From positions 1 through 64,000 of the forward strand of contig JASBTI010000034.1 of NCBI GenBank assembly GCA_030148505.1: 64,000 bases of DNA, given 5' to 3'. Made by a program: the position numbers and the translations under genes. The notes under the pieces are model-generated. The model did no database searches, was not told where the DNA came from, and was given only the letters and a program-made list of their open reading frames with translations. The DNA comes from Rhodanobacter sp. (GTDB taxonomy: Bacteria; Pseudomonadota; Gammaproteobacteria; Xanthomonadales; Rhodanobacteraceae). The stretch's first letter is position 1. Each line of letters begins with the position of its first letter. This document shows, piece by piece, positions 42,040 through 52,379 of this stretch.

Positions 42040-42894
42040 ATGAAATACCGGCTGATCAGCATCCTGCTGTTGGGATTTTCCTGTGTGGGGTGGGGCCGCT
42101 CGCCCCCTACGCCGCGTGAACAGGTCGAGGCCAGCATGCTGGTCACCGGCACACTGGTGGTCGCGAGGGAGGGCAGCGTCGCCAGCTATACGCTCGATCA
42201 TCCCGAAAAGCTGCCGGCTGCGGTGGTGCAATTGGCCCAGAACGTCGTACCGCGCTGGCGTTTCCAACCCGTGGTTTTGCATGGTCAGCTGGTACGTGCC
42301 AAGTCGACGATGACCTTGCGTGTGGTTGCCAGGCACTCGGACGCCACCCATTTTGTGGTGGCCATACGTGGGGAGACTTTCGGCTCCAGGGATGAATCCA
42401 AGAATTTGGCGGCCAGCAGAGACCGTTCGATACATTATCCCCGGGACGCCGTGGATGCGGGTGTTTCAGGCACCGTATACCTGCTGGTGAGGGTTGATCG
42501 GCAAGGCGAGGTGGACAAGGTGGCTGCCGAGCAGGTCAATCTGCATGTGATGGGTACCCCGCGGGAGCTGGCACCGTGGCGGAGGATGCTGGCATCGTCG
42601 GCGATCCGCGCTGCACGTCACTGGAGATTCAACTTTTCCACCCAGCCACTTTCGGGGCGTATGGATCACTGGGTTGCCCGCATCCCTGTCAAATTCACGT
42701 TGAACACGTACAACGGACCCCTGCGACCAATCGTCTACGGGCACTGGAATCCCTACATGCCCGGCCCGCATGAGTCGGTGCCATGGGCACCGCAGGGCAA
42801 GCTGCAGGACTCCAGCGCCGATGCCATTTCCGATGGCAGCATTGCCATTGTCGGCCGAGGGTTGCACCTGCTGACGCCATTGGGCAGCAGCTGA
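42040..42894 (+). CDS. Periplasmic protein with TonB C-terminal-like domains
   Basis: A 284-residue protein with an N-terminal signal peptide (MKYRLISILLLGFSCVGW). The segment around residues 145-215 (GVSGTVYLLVRVDRQGEVDK ... ARHWRF) matches the TonB C-terminal fold, including the closing W-R-F. An earlier stretch (VTGTLVVAREG ... VVPRWRFQPV) looks like a second, more diverged copy. There is no proline-rich arm and the N-terminus looks cleavable, so it is unlikely to be a classical TonB energy transducer. GGGGGGA precedes the ATG. Role unknown. Confidence 0.65.
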   Translation: MKYRLISILLLGFSCVGWGRSPPTPREQVEASMLVTGTLVVAREGSVASYTLDHPEKLPAAVVQLAQNVVPRWRFQPVVLHGQLVRAKSTMTLRVVARHSDATHFVVAIRGETFGSRDESKNLAASRDRSIHYPRDAVDAGVSGTVYLLVRVDRQGEVDKVAAEQVNLHVMGTPRELAPWRRMLASSAIRAARHWRFNFSTQPLSGRMDHWVARIPVKFTLNTYNGPLRPIVYGHWNPYMPGPHESVPWAPQGKLQDSSADAISDGSIAIVGRGLHLLTPLGSS

Positions 42895-42953
42895 TTCAGC
42901 GCAGGTTGGCGGTCATGCGGTTATCGCTGTGCGCTGACCTGCGGACGTTCTCA

Positions 42954-43709
42954 ATGCCTCGTTTGATGCAAACTTTGGGTTTTGCCTGCTGCCTGCTGGC
43001 CATGTGGCCGTTGCATGCGCAGGATCTGGCGGCTACCTGCCATGCCAGCAGCAGCTACGACGTCACCGTCAAACCCGACAGCCTGCTGTTCGATCGAAGC
43101 TCGCCGGAACCGCAGCGGGTCGAGCTACTGCGCGGTGTCTTGCGTACCGACGGTGTTGCAGTACCGTTGAAGGCGGAAGATCGCGATCGGCTGACCCTGT
43201 TCGAACGTGAGCTGCGTGCGCTAGTCCCGCGCGTTCGCACGGTGGCGAGAAACGGCGTGGACATGGCAGTGCAGGCAATCCGGGCGGAGGCGGGTGACAT
43301 GCATCTGAGTGCGTCGACCCGCCGCCAACTTGAGCAGCGTTTGAACACCGATGCCGAGCAACTCAAGCAGCGCATTGCCCGCAGTCACAGCACGCACGAT
43401 TGGCACGGCGAAATCGCCGACCAGTATGCGCGGCAGTTGGCGAGCGATCTGGTGCCCCTGGTCGCTGGGGACCTCGGACAGCAGGCGATCAATGCGGCGC
43501 TCAGTGGCGATCTGCAGAGAGCCACCATGCTGCGTGATCGCGCTACCGAGCTGGCCGCCCACCTGCAGCCACGGTTGCAACAACGGATGCAGGCTTTGCG
43601 CCCGCAGATCGAGGCGTTATGCCCGGCGATCGACCGGCTTGCCGCCTTGCAGCGCGGGGTACGCGGCAGTAACGGCAAGCCCCTGGATTTGTTGCGGATC
43701 GCCCAATGA
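42954..43709 (+). CDS. DUF2884 (YggN-like) family exported protein
   Basis: A 251-residue protein with a signal peptide (MQTLGFACCLLAMWPLHAQ). The mature part has SSYDVTVKPDSLLFDR, VELLRGVLRTDGVAVPL, then AEDRDRLTLFERELRALVP and ARNGVDMAVQAIR. This order of motifs matches DUF2884/YggN proteins of gammaproteobacteria. The C-terminal half is helical (QQRMQALRPQIEALC). ATG 42954 is preferred; 42915 and 42966 are alternatives. Function unknown. Confidence 0.75.
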   Translation: MPRLMQTLGFACCLLAMWPLHAQDLAATCHASSSYDVTVKPDSLLFDRSSPEPQRVELLRGVLRTDGVAVPLKAEDRDRLTLFERELRALVPRVRTVARNGVDMAVQAIRAEAGDMHLSASTRRQLEQRLNTDAEQLKQRIARSHSTHDWHGEIADQYARQLASDLVPLVAGDLGQQAINAALSGDLQRATMLRDRATELAAHLQPRLQQRMQALRPQIEALCPAIDRLAALQRGVRGSNGKPLDLLRIAQ

Positions 43710-43847
43710 CCCCGAGGGAGCCGCTGCTGCCTTGCCGCAACGCCCGCTGACCGCGTCGTAGGAAATTGTGGCGGATTAATCTCTGGCTAAGCGGGCGAGG
43801 GGGAAGATGATGACGCCATTCTTTCATTTTCACCCGAGGAGACGGCT

Positions 43848-44267
43848 ATGGCGCTGCAGGTTTCGCCGTCCAGTTGCCAACGTCTGATTCGGCGCAGCAT
43901 CGATCTGTGCGAGCTGTATCGGCAGGCTGCGGCCGCATGCGAGCCGGGGTTGCGCATGGTACTGGGCGAAAACGTCCATACCCTGACATTATTGATCGAT
44001 GACTTGCAGGCGCAGCTGCGCGGCGAGCAGCATGAGCGCGCCAGCCGGGCAGGCTGGTGGTATCGACGGCTGCTCGCATACAGGCCGCGTGATGAGGCCG
44101 GCTGGATTCGTCTGCTGGCTCGTCACGAGCGCGCCCTGTTGCGGGTGTTTGAACAGTGTATTGCCGTCGCCCCGCCGGACGCTGCGGTGATCCTGCGCCG
44201 CCAGCTGCCACGTCTGCGCAGTATCGATCTGGACATGCTCAGTCTGGTCGGCATGGCGCGCTACTGA
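43848..44267 (+). CDS. Four-helix-bundle protein, DUF2383-like
   Basis: A 139-residue, almost wholly helical protein. It has LIRRSIDLCELYRQAAAAC, a second helix (HTLTLLIDDLQAQLRG), a helix with RLLARHERALLRVFEQCI and a final RRQLPRLRSIDLDML. The pattern resembles the PA2169/DUF2383 ferritin-like four-helix proteins, but several acidic metal-ligand positions are not clear. GAGGAGACGG lies before the ATG. It is eleven bases upstream of the DUF924 gene, so the two may form an operon. Confidence 0.55.
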   Translation: MALQVSPSSCQRLIRRSIDLCELYRQAAAACEPGLRMVLGENVHTLTLLIDDLQAQLRGEQHERASRAGWWYRRLLAYRPRDEAGWIRLLARHERALLRVFEQCIAVAPPDAAVILRRQLPRLRSIDLDMLSLVGMARY

Positions 44268-44278
44268 CAGGAAAAAGG

Positions 44279-44854
44279 ATGTCGACCGAGGCGCAGCGAC
44301 TGCTTGAATTCTGGTTTTCCGACGAAGCCGCGGTGAACTGGTTTCGTGCCGATACTACCTTCGACGACAGCCTGCGGCGGCGTTTCAGCGCGTTGGCCAA
44401 CGATGCCGCCGAAGGGCACCTGGACCACTGGGGTCAGTCGCCAACGACCTGGTTGGCCATGCTGCTGCTGCTCGACCAGTGCCCGCGCAACCTGTATCGC
44501 CATGACCCCCGCGCCTGGGCGCAGGATGTCAAGGCACAGCGCGTTGCCTTGTCAGGCATTTCCCGTGGTTACGACCGGCAATTGTCGCCGGTGCAGCGCG
44601 TGTTCGCCTACCTGTCGCTGGAACATGCCGAGGATATGGGCTTGCAGGAGCGCTCAGTGGCCTTATTCGAAGGTTTGTGTGCCGAGGTACCCGAGGATCA
44701 GCGGCAACGTTTCAGCATTTTTCTCGATTATGCTCGACGACACCGCAAGGTCATTGCGCGCTTTGGGCGCTTCCCCCACCGCAACGCGGTACTCGGTCGC
44801 ACCAATACGCCGGAGGAAGTGCGGTATCTGACCGAGCCGGACGCCGGTTTCTGA
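44279..44854 (+). CDS. DUF924 family protein
   Basis: A 191-residue soluble helical protein. It carries the DUF924 signatures: LEFWFSDEAAVNWFRADTTF at the start, WLAMLLLLDQCPRNLYRHDP in the middle and HRKVIARFGRFPHRN near the end. The family is TPR-like in fold, without an agreed function. AAAAAGG lies just before the ATG, eleven bases after the preceding stop, which suggests co-transcription. Confidence 0.85.
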   Translation: MSTEAQRLLEFWFSDEAAVNWFRADTTFDDSLRRRFSALANDAAEGHLDHWGQSPTTWLAMLLLLDQCPRNLYRHDPRAWAQDVKAQRVALSGISRGYDRQLSPVQRVFAYLSLEHAEDMGLQERSVALFEGLCAEVPEDQRQRFSIFLDYARRHRKVIARFGRFPHRNAVLGRTNTPEEVRYLTEPDAGF

Positions 44855-44924
44855 GGTAGCCGGTGTGTACGGACCAAGGCTGGTTTTCGCGATGTAAGGA
44901 TTGTATTCCGACAAGGAGCGCGTC

Positions 44925-45233
44925 ATGCGTATCGGGTTCAGCATTGTCCTGTTTATGTTCTGCGCCGCCGCACAGGCGTCCAGCACCTTGCGCGTGGGCA
45001 ACCAGGTATTGACGGCTGGCGACAGCGCCACGCGGGTTACCGTCTTACTGGGGAAGCCGTCTTACAAGTCGCGCAGCCGTGGCATGCGTCAGCGCAGCGG
45101 GCGCAGTCGCCGTCACCGCGGGAATCGGGATCGCGCCGCTGGCGAGCATTGGCAGTACCGTCGGGGCGACCATGTGACGACGGTGACGATTGTAGACGGC
45201 ACGGTGACCGACATCGAGGATCGCCGCCTCTGA
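44925..45233 (+). CDS. DUF2845-like exported protein
   Basis: A 102-residue protein with a signal peptide (MRIGFSIVLFMFCAAAQA). The mature domain has TLRVGNQVLTAGDSATRV and LLGKPSYKSR, a basic insert, then EHWQYRRGDHVTTVTIVDG, a pattern of the DUF2845 family. AAGGAG precedes the ATG; the eight-codon ORF extension has none. Function unknown. Confidence 0.7.
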   Translation: MRIGFSIVLFMFCAAAQASSTLRVGNQVLTAGDSATRVTVLLGKPSYKSRSRGMRQRSGRSRRHRGNRDRAAGEHWQYRRGDHVTTVTIVDGTVTDIEDRRL

Positions 45234-45352
45234 CTGAGCTCGGCTGTACCACCCAATCCGAGTCCGCGCGCCGGCGCCGCACTCATGCTGCCAAGCCTAT
45301 TTTCATGGCCGGTTTGTTACGCTGAGCTGCCTCATCAAACAGGTAGACACGC

Positions 45353-46204
<852 letters not shown>

Positions 46205-46244
46205 TGCCGCAGCAGCGGCACGGGCTGGCCTCCCGCACCACCAC

Positions 46245-49200
46245 CTAGGGCAGCGTCACCGTCCGACGGTTGTCGTTGGACACCTTGTCGATGAGTTCGT
46301 TGAAGGGATCGATCCCTGCCTCGGCCGGTTTGCTGTCGACGGTGACCGTGATCGTGCTGTCGCCGTCGGGTAGCAGGCGCTTTTGCAGATATAGGGGCTC
46401 GCCGTCTTTGCCGTTGCCGGGTGAGGCGGCGAACACGCCGATCTCGATCGGGATATCCGGTTTGCCCGGGGTTTCCTTGCCGGTGCCATCGACGTAAACC
46501 TTGGCCGCGTGCACCTTCATGGTGACCTGATACTTGCCGTCCGGCAGTTTTTTCGCGGTGGCCGCGATCATGCGGTTGTCGAACAAGGTGATCTTCCAGA
46601 AAAAGTCATTCAACAGCGGCTGCCACTTCGGCCCGATCGCCGTGCTCAGTGCGTCCATGAATTCCTTGGAGGTGGTGTAAGGCGGTTGCTGGAAGCCCTT
46701 GTCGATAAGGAATTGCTTGAGTACCGCATCAAGGGTGTCTTCGCCGATATAGTCCTGCAGCGCGTAGAACACCAGCGAGCCCTTGCGGTAATGGATGTAC
46801 TGCTGGTTCTCGACCTTGGCCAGCGGTTCCTCGGTGATCTTCTCGGTGGCTCGGCCGGTCAGGTAGCCGTCGAGTTCGTACTTGAGGAACTTGCGCATCT
46901 GGTCGGCGCCATACTTGTGCTTCATCACCATCAGCGCGGAATACTGCGCCAGCGACTCGCTAAGCATGGTCGAGCCCTGCATGTTGGCGCCTATCACCCG
47001 GTGCGCCCACCACTGGTGTGCGACCTCGTGCGCAGTGACGTAGTAGACGTAGTCGATCTTCGACGGGTCGCGCAGATCGGCAATGAAGCCGATCGACTCG
47101 GAAAATGGAATAGTGTTGGCGAACGACTGCGCGAACGCGGCATAGCCCGGAAACTCAACGATGCGCAACTGCTTGAACTGGTACGGCGTGAAGTGGCTGT
47201 CGTAGTAGTCCAGAGAGTCCTCGACGCTTTCGATCATCCGCTCGACGTTCCAGGCGTGCGCGGGGTTGTAATAAACACCGATCTTCACGCCTTTCCAGCT
47301 CACCTGTTTTACCGCGTAGCGCGCCGACAGGTAGGAAAAGAAATTCAGCATCGGCTGCTGCATCGTGTAATGGAAGTAGCGCCGGCCGTTGGCCGTCCAT
47401 TCCTTCTGCAACGTGCCCGGTGCCAGGGCGATCTGGTCGGCGGCGGTGGACACCGTGGTATCGAAGCTGATCCAGTCCGCATCGTTGCTGATATAGGTGT
47501 TGGCACGCGCTTTTTCATCGCCAAGTTTGGGCATGCGCGGTACCTCGCCGGTCAGACCGTATTTGCGACGGTCGTTGGGATCGGTGATCTGCACCTTGCT
47601 CTGGTAGCCGAATTGCGGCATCACGCTGTTGTTGAAGAAGGTACCGTTGTGCGCCAGGAAAGTGCCTTGCGGGCTGTTGGTGAAGCCTTTCGGGGCGTAC
47701 GCAAGATCGAAATCGAAACTCATCGATGCACCCGGCGCCAGCGGTGTCTTCAACCGGTAGAGGGTGACGCCGAGGTCCTTGTTCGCGCTGATAATTTCGT
47801 GCGGTGCGAAGTGCAGTGACTTCAGCGTGAAGCCATCGGTGTAGTTCACATACAGCGTGCTGATCGGCGTGCGGTGCTTGTTGACCAGGGTGTAGTGTCC
47901 GCGGATATCCAGTCGGCGGCGGTAGGGATGGATCGCTACGTCGGCGCTCACCGCGGTGATGCGCGGCTGCGGCAGCTCCTTGTACTTGGCGTAGGCCTTT
48001 TCGTAGTTCGCGCGCTGCTGCAGCTTTGCCGTGCTGTTGCGGTAATGGTTGAGCACATGGGTGTTGTAGTAGATCCACCCGCCGCTGGCGGCGAAGGCGA
48101 GCAGCGCAGTGGCAAGGACGAGTGCGGCCGGTCGGCGCAATCGCGCTCGTGCGTCCCGCCAACGTTCGCGCCAAGATTGACCGGTGCCGCGCACCCAGAA
48201 CAACGAAGCCAGCACCAGCAGGGCCACCGCGCAGCACAGCCAATAGAAATCGAACCACAGCGCGGCGCGCAGGAAATGGCCGAAGCCATTCATGTCCGAA
48301 TACGGTGTCGCCGGAGCATTGCCGTAGTTGTAGAGGTTCTGCTCCCAGTGCAGCAGGCCGAAGCCGATCTGTGCGACAAACCACAGGATGGTCAGCAGGT
48401 AGCCGAGAAACTTGTTGTTGGAGATCACCTGCAGGAACAAGGCGAGCGCCGCCAGCAGCACGAACGGCATCGCATTCAGCGCCAGCGTCTCCAGGTAAAG
48501 ACCGGGCTGCAGATGGGTATAGCCATGACCGAGCTGCCAGCCGATGGTCACCAGCGCACCGACCAGCAGGAAACTCGCGATCACCGCCAGCAAGGCGCCC
48601 AGCTTGGCGACCAGGGGAATCCAGTCGGGGAGAGGGAACGCATCGCTGACCTCGGCCGAGCGCTGGCTGCGCTCACGCCAGACCAGTTCGCCGGCATAGA
48701 ACGTGATGATGATGAACAGCAACCATTGGAAGGCTCCCTGGGTCATCTCCAGCATTTGATGGGTCACCGGCCAGGTCGCGGTGCCATAAATCCTGCCGCC
48801 CAACAGCAGCGCGCCGAGCAGGTTCGCCAATCCCAGCGCCAGCATGATCAGGAACGGCACCCCGCGCAGTACCCCGGCGGTGTCGAACAGGAATTGCGCG
48901 CGCAGCTGCAGCAGTTGCGCGCGCCAGTGGTCTGCCAACGCCACCTTGGGCAGCGTCAAAACGCTGCTGGCAGTGTGCGTGCGAAGCATCGGTGGCTCAG
49001 CGCGCTTCTTGCGTCGCGGCAGGTGCAGGCCCTCGCGATTCGGGCGAAACAGCAGCAAGCTGGCACCGAGCATCAACAGGCTCACGCTAATCCACAGCAG
49101 CCGGTTGAACAGCAGCACACCGGTCAGTTCCGGTAGCTGGTGATTGGACTGGAAGGCGGACCAGTAGCGTGTGACCAGTGCCACGGTGCGTCCGCCGAAC

Positions 49201-49829
49201 GGGTCGAACAAGGCGGCGACAAAATGGTTGTTGACGTCCTTGGTCAGCTGGCCGACAACCGCTTGCAACACGAAGAACGCGATCAGCCCGATATAGGTCG
49301 CCAGCAATGAACGGGTGGTACTGGCCAGCAAAAACAGCAGGGCAGCGATGAACAGCATATCCGGCAGCACGATCACCCCAAGCCCCCACGCATAGCCATG
49401 CCAGCTGGCCGGACCGAGCCGGGCCGCATCGATCCAGGGCATCAGACCGCCGAGGGCGATGCCTAGCGCGCAGACCAGCATGATCGCCAGCGCCGCCAGA
49501 TAGCCGGCGGCGAAACGGCCGCCTAGATAGGCGCCGCGACCGACCGGCGTGGTGAAGATCAGCTCCGCGGTGCGCTGGTCGAAATCACGCAGCGCGGCAC
49601 CGGCGACGAACACCGTGACCAGAAAGGTACTGAGCACGGTCAGTACGCTGAGCAGGCGCACGATCACCATCGGCGCGTTGCGCAGCACGTTGCCGCTGGC
49701 GCCACCGATGATCACCGCATCGGTGGTGACCAGGGCGAAGGCCAGCGCGCCGAAGGCGACGGCGATGATCCAGAACAGCGGGGCACGTAGCTGCTGGCGC
49801 CATTCAAATCGTAGTATTTCGAAGAACAT
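46245..49829 (-). CDS. ABC transporter permease fused to an M1-peptidase-like domain
   Basis: A 1194-residue membrane protein. Its first 600 residues hold about a dozen transmembrane helices of an ABC-2-type permease (MFFEILRFEWRQQLRAP start). The periplasmic C-terminal half is M1-aminopeptidase-like, with zinc motif HEVAHQWW and a downstream SESLAQY glutamate. Two details are unusual: 19 residues separate the second His from the Glu rather than 18, and the position of the exopeptidase motif GAMEN reads SESIG. Canonical aminopeptidase activity is therefore doubtful. ATG 49829 is used rather than 49865 because it gives the usual permease N-terminus. It lies 51 bp after the ATPase gene, with which it should form one transporter. 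Confidence 0.85.
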   Translation of the reverse strand: MFFEILRFEWRQQLRAPLFWIIAVAFGALAFALVTTDAVIIGGASGNVLRNAPMVIVRLLSVLTVLSTFLVTVFVAGAALRDFDQRTAELIFTTPVGRGAYLGGRFAAGYLAALAIMLVCALGIALGGLMPWIDAARLGPASWHGYAWGLGVIVLPDMLFIAALLFLLASTTRSLLATYIGLIAFFVLQAVVGQLTKDVNNHFVAALFDPFGGRTVALVTRYWSAFQSNHQLPELTGVLLFNRLLWISVSLLMLGASLLLFRPNREGLHLPRRKKRAEPPMLRTHTASSVLTLPKVALADHWRAQLLQLRAQFLFDTAGVLRGVPFLIMLALGLANLLGALLLGGRIYGTATWPVTHQMLEMTQGAFQWLLFIIITFYAGELVWRERSQRSAEVSDAFPLPDWIPLVAKLGALLAVIASFLLVGALVTIGWQLGHGYTHLQPGLYLETLALNAMPFVLLAALALFLQVISNNKFLGYLLTILWFVAQIGFGLLHWEQNLYNYGNAPATPYSDMNGFGHFLRAALWFDFYWLCCAVALLVLASLFWVRGTGQSWRERWRDARARLRRPAALVLATALLAFAASGGWIYYNTHVLNHYRNSTAKLQQRANYEKAYAKYKELPQPRITAVSADVAIHPYRRRLDIRGHYTLVNKHRTPISTLYVNYTDGFTLKSLHFAPHEIISANKDLGVTLYRLKTPLAPGASMSFDFDLAYAPKGFTNSPQGTFLAHNGTFFNNSVMPQFGYQSKVQITDPNDRRKYGLTGEVPRMPKLGDEKARANTYISNDADWISFDTTVSTAADQIALAPGTLQKEWTANGRRYFHYTMQQPMLNFFSYLSARYAVKQVSWKGVKIGVYYNPAHAWNVERMIESVEDSLDYYDSHFTPYQFKQLRIVEFPGYAAFAQSFANTIPFSESIGFIADLRDPSKIDYVYYVTAHEVAHQWWAHRVIGANMQGSTMLSESLAQYSALMVMKHKYGADQMRKFLKYELDGYLTGRATEKITEEPLAKVENQQYIHYRKGSLVFYALQDYIGEDTLDAVLKQFLIDKGFQQPPYTTSKEFMDALSTAIGPKWQPLLNDFFWKITLFDNRMIAATAKKLPDGKYQVTMKVHAAKVYVDGTGKETPGKPDIPIEIGVFAASPGNGKDGEPLYLQKRLLPDGDSTITVTVDSKPAEAGIDPFNELIDKVSNDNRRTVTLP

Positions 49830-49880
49830 CGGGGCGTTCCCGTCCGTGTCGTGGATGTCGGCCAAAAAAGCGCGGAAGGG

Positions 49881-50765
49881 TCAGCTGGTCCGGATCGTGG
49901 CTTGCGCCCGAAGGCGGCCGAAGTAGACATCCTCCAGGTCCGGCGCGACAGCCTCGAAGCCGGGCTCCGGTAGCGTGTCGGCCAGTACGTGCAACAAGGT
50001 GCGGCCGCCGGCCAGGCGGGTAGACAGAATGTTCATGCGGGCGCGGTAGCCGTCCAGTTCGGCTTTGTCGATGCTGCGTCGCCAGACCCGGCCATCCAGC
50101 GAACGGATCGCTTCAGCCGGCTCGCCGGTGAGCAGCACCTGCCCCTGGCCGATGATCGCCATTCGCGAACACAGGTCGGTGACGTCCTCGACGATGTGGG
50201 TGGACAGCACCACCACCACGCGCTCGCCGATTTCTGCCAGCAAGTTGAGAAAGCGGTTGCGCTCTTCCGGATCGAGGCCGGCGGTGGGCTCGTCGACGAT
50301 GACCAGGCGTGGATCGCCGATCAGCGCCTGGGCGATACCGAAGCGTTGGCGCATGCCGCCGGAGTAGGTGCCGAGCTTGCGCTTGCGCACGTCCCACAGG
50401 TTCACCTGACGCAACAGGGCCTCAACCAGTTCGCGGCGTTCCGCCCTCACCGTGACGCCCTTGAGCACTGCGAAGTGATCGAGCATCGCCTCGGCCGTCA
50501 CCTTCGGGTACACGCCGAACTCCTGCGGCAGGTAGCCGAGAAGGCGGCGGGTCGCCTGCTTGTCGGCCAGCAGGTCCATATCGTCGAGCTTGATCGTGCC
50601 TTGGTCCGGGTCCTGCAGCGTGGCGATTGTGCGCATCAAGGACGACTTGCCTGCACCGTTGGGTCCGAGCAGACCAAACATGCCGTTGGGAATATCCAGC
50701 GATACGTCACGCAAGGCCTTCACGCCGTTCGCATAGGTTTTCGACAGATTGCGAATCGTCAGCAT
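49881..50765 (-). CDS. ABC transporter ATP-binding protein
   Basis: A 294-residue ATPase of the ABC-2 exporter class. It has Walker A GPNGAGKSS, Q-loop LPQEFG, signature YSGGMRQRFG, Walker B LVIVDEPTAGLD and switch His in STHIVED. It should power the permease/M1 fusion protein encoded just downstream. It diverges from aceF across about 230 bp. The C-terminal 80 residues (WRRSIDKAELDGYRARM) form an extra domain beyond the nucleotide-binding core. Confidence 0.9.
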   Translation of the reverse strand: MLTIRNLSKTYANGVKALRDVSLDIPNGMFGLLGPNGAGKSSLMRTIATLQDPDQGTIKLDDMDLLADKQATRRLLGYLPQEFGVYPKVTAEAMLDHFAVLKGVTVRAERRELVEALLRQVNLWDVRKRKLGTYSGGMRQRFGIAQALIGDPRLVIVDEPTAGLDPEERNRFLNLLAEIGERVVVVLSTHIVEDVTDLCSRMAIIGQGQVLLTGEPAEAIRSLDGRVWRRSIDKAELDGYRARMNILSTRLAGGRTLLHVLADTLPEPGFEAVAPDLEDVYFGRLRAQATIRTS

Positions 50766-50993
50766 GAAAGCGGTTCCTGCAGGGCGGCAACAGCCTTGAT
50801 CGGCTCCACATTAGGTTATTGGGCGCGAGGATGCGTGAGCTCAACGTCATGCATACGCCTGCGCATGGTGAGAGCTGCGACGCAGTGGGGCATACGAATA
50901 GGGCTGGCCTTCGCTATGATTGGGGCTTGGTTTTTTGTTTTCCGCCATCCCCAGGCGGTCCCCTCTCTCATCCAATAATTTGCAGGAATCCTC

Positions 50994-52367
50994 ATGGCCG
51001 ACTTGAAAGAAGCACTCGTCCCCGACATCGGTAGCGACAAGGTGCCGGTGATCGAAGTGATGATCAAGGCCGGCGATCGGGTCGAAAAAGAGCAGAGTCT
51101 GATCACTTTGGAGTCGGACAAGGCCACCATGGAGGTGCCGGCACCGTTTGCCGGCACAGTCAGGGAGGTGAAGGTAAAACTTGGCGACGAAGTGGCCGAG
51201 GGCACCCTGATTGCGATGATCGAAGTGGACGAGGCCGATGCCGGCAACGCCGCCAAGCCTGCCGCGTCGGCCAAGGCCGAGGAAGACGACGCCAAACCCC
51301 AGGCTCCGCCCGCTTCGCCTGCCGTCGAAAAAACGCCCGCCCGACCCACCGATCGACCTGCCGCTCGCGCCGTCCCTGCCGGCAACGTGCCGGAGGGTGA
51401 CGTGGCACCGTCAGCACGCCCGCCGCTGGACGCCACGGTGGTGATGCCGGGTGACGCGCCCTATGCTAGCCCGGCGATCCGCGCGTTCGCCCGCGAGCTG
51501 GGCGTGGACATCGCGCAGGTAAAGGGGAGTGGTCGCAGTGGCCGCATCCAGCGCGATGATGTCAGCGCTTGGGTCAAGCATGCACTGGCGTCGGGCGCGC
51601 GCCCCACCGGTGGGGCGTCCGCCTCCGTCGGCGGTCTCAGTCTGCTGCCATGGCCGAAGATCGATTTCGCCAAGTACGGCGAAATCGAGGAGAAGCCACT
51701 GTCGCGCATCCAGAAGATTTCGGGCGCAAACCTGTCCCGCAATTGGGCGATGATTCCTCACGTCACCCATCACGAAGACGCCGACATCACCGAACTGGAG
51801 GCGTTTCGCAAGCAGCTTGGCGCCGAAAACAAGGACCTGAAGGTTACCCCGCTGGTGTTCCAGATCAAGGCGGTGGTGGCGGCATTGAAGCAATTTCCGC
51901 AATTCAACGCCTCGCTCGACGAGTCGGGCGAAAAATTGATACTGAAGAAGTATTTCCATATCGGTATCGCGGTGGATACGCCGGATGGCCTGGTGGTGCC
52001 GGTGTTGCGCGACTGCGACAAGAAGGGCTTGCTCGAGCTGGCCCGCGAGCTCGGCGAAATCTCGAAGAAAGCGCGCGACAAGAAGCTCGGCCCGGCCGAG
52101 ATGTCGGGTGGATGCTTTTCGATCAGTTCGCTCGGGGGCATTGGCGGTACCGGTTTCACGCCGATCGTCAATGCACCGGAAGTCGCCATTCTCGGCGTCA
52201 CCAAGGCGGCGATGAAGCCGGTATGGAACGGCAAGGAGTTCGCGCCGCGATTGCTGCTGCCGCTGTCGCTGTCCTACGACCACCGGGTGATCGACGGTGC
52301 GTTGGCCGCGCGTTTCGCGGTGTTCCTCGCCACCCAGCTCGGCGATATCCGCCGGCTGCTGCTGTAA
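50994..52367 (+). CDS. aceF: Dihydrolipoamide acetyltransferase, pyruvate dehydrogenase E2
   Basis: A 457-residue E2. One lipoyl domain (residues 1-80) has the lipoylated Lys in [10 protein letters not shown]. An Ala/Pro-rich linker follows, then a peripheral-subunit-binding domain ([16 protein letters not shown] ... GRIQRDD) and the catalytic acetyltransferase domain ending with the active site DHRVIDGA. It takes acetyl from aceE product to CoA and forms the complex core. AGGA precedes the ATG. TATGAT at 50915-50920 is a possible -10 box. It is the first of three genes with mscS and lpdA. Confidence 0.95.
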   Translation: MADLKEALVPDIGSDKVPVIEVMIKAGDRVEKEQSLITLESDKATMEVPAPFAGTVREVKVKLGDEVAEGTLIAMIEVDEADAGNAAKPAASAKAEEDDAKPQAPPASPAVEKTPARPTDRPAARAVPAGNVPEGDVAPSARPPLDATVVMPGDAPYASPAIRAFARELGVDIAQVKGSGRSGRIQRDDVSAWVKHALASGARPTGGASASVGGLSLLPWPKIDFAKYGEIEEKPLSRIQKISGANLSRNWAMIPHVTHHEDADITELEAFRKQLGAENKDLKVTPLVFQIKAVVAALKQFPQFNASLDESGEKLILKKYFHIGIAVDTPDGLVVPVLRDCDKKGLLELARELGEISKKARDKKLGPAEMSGGCFSISSLGGIGGTGFTPIVNAPEVAILGVTKAAMKPVWNGKEFAPRLLLPLSLSYDHRVIDGALAARFAVFLATQLGDIRRLLL

Positions 52368-52379
52368 CGGGACGCCCGG

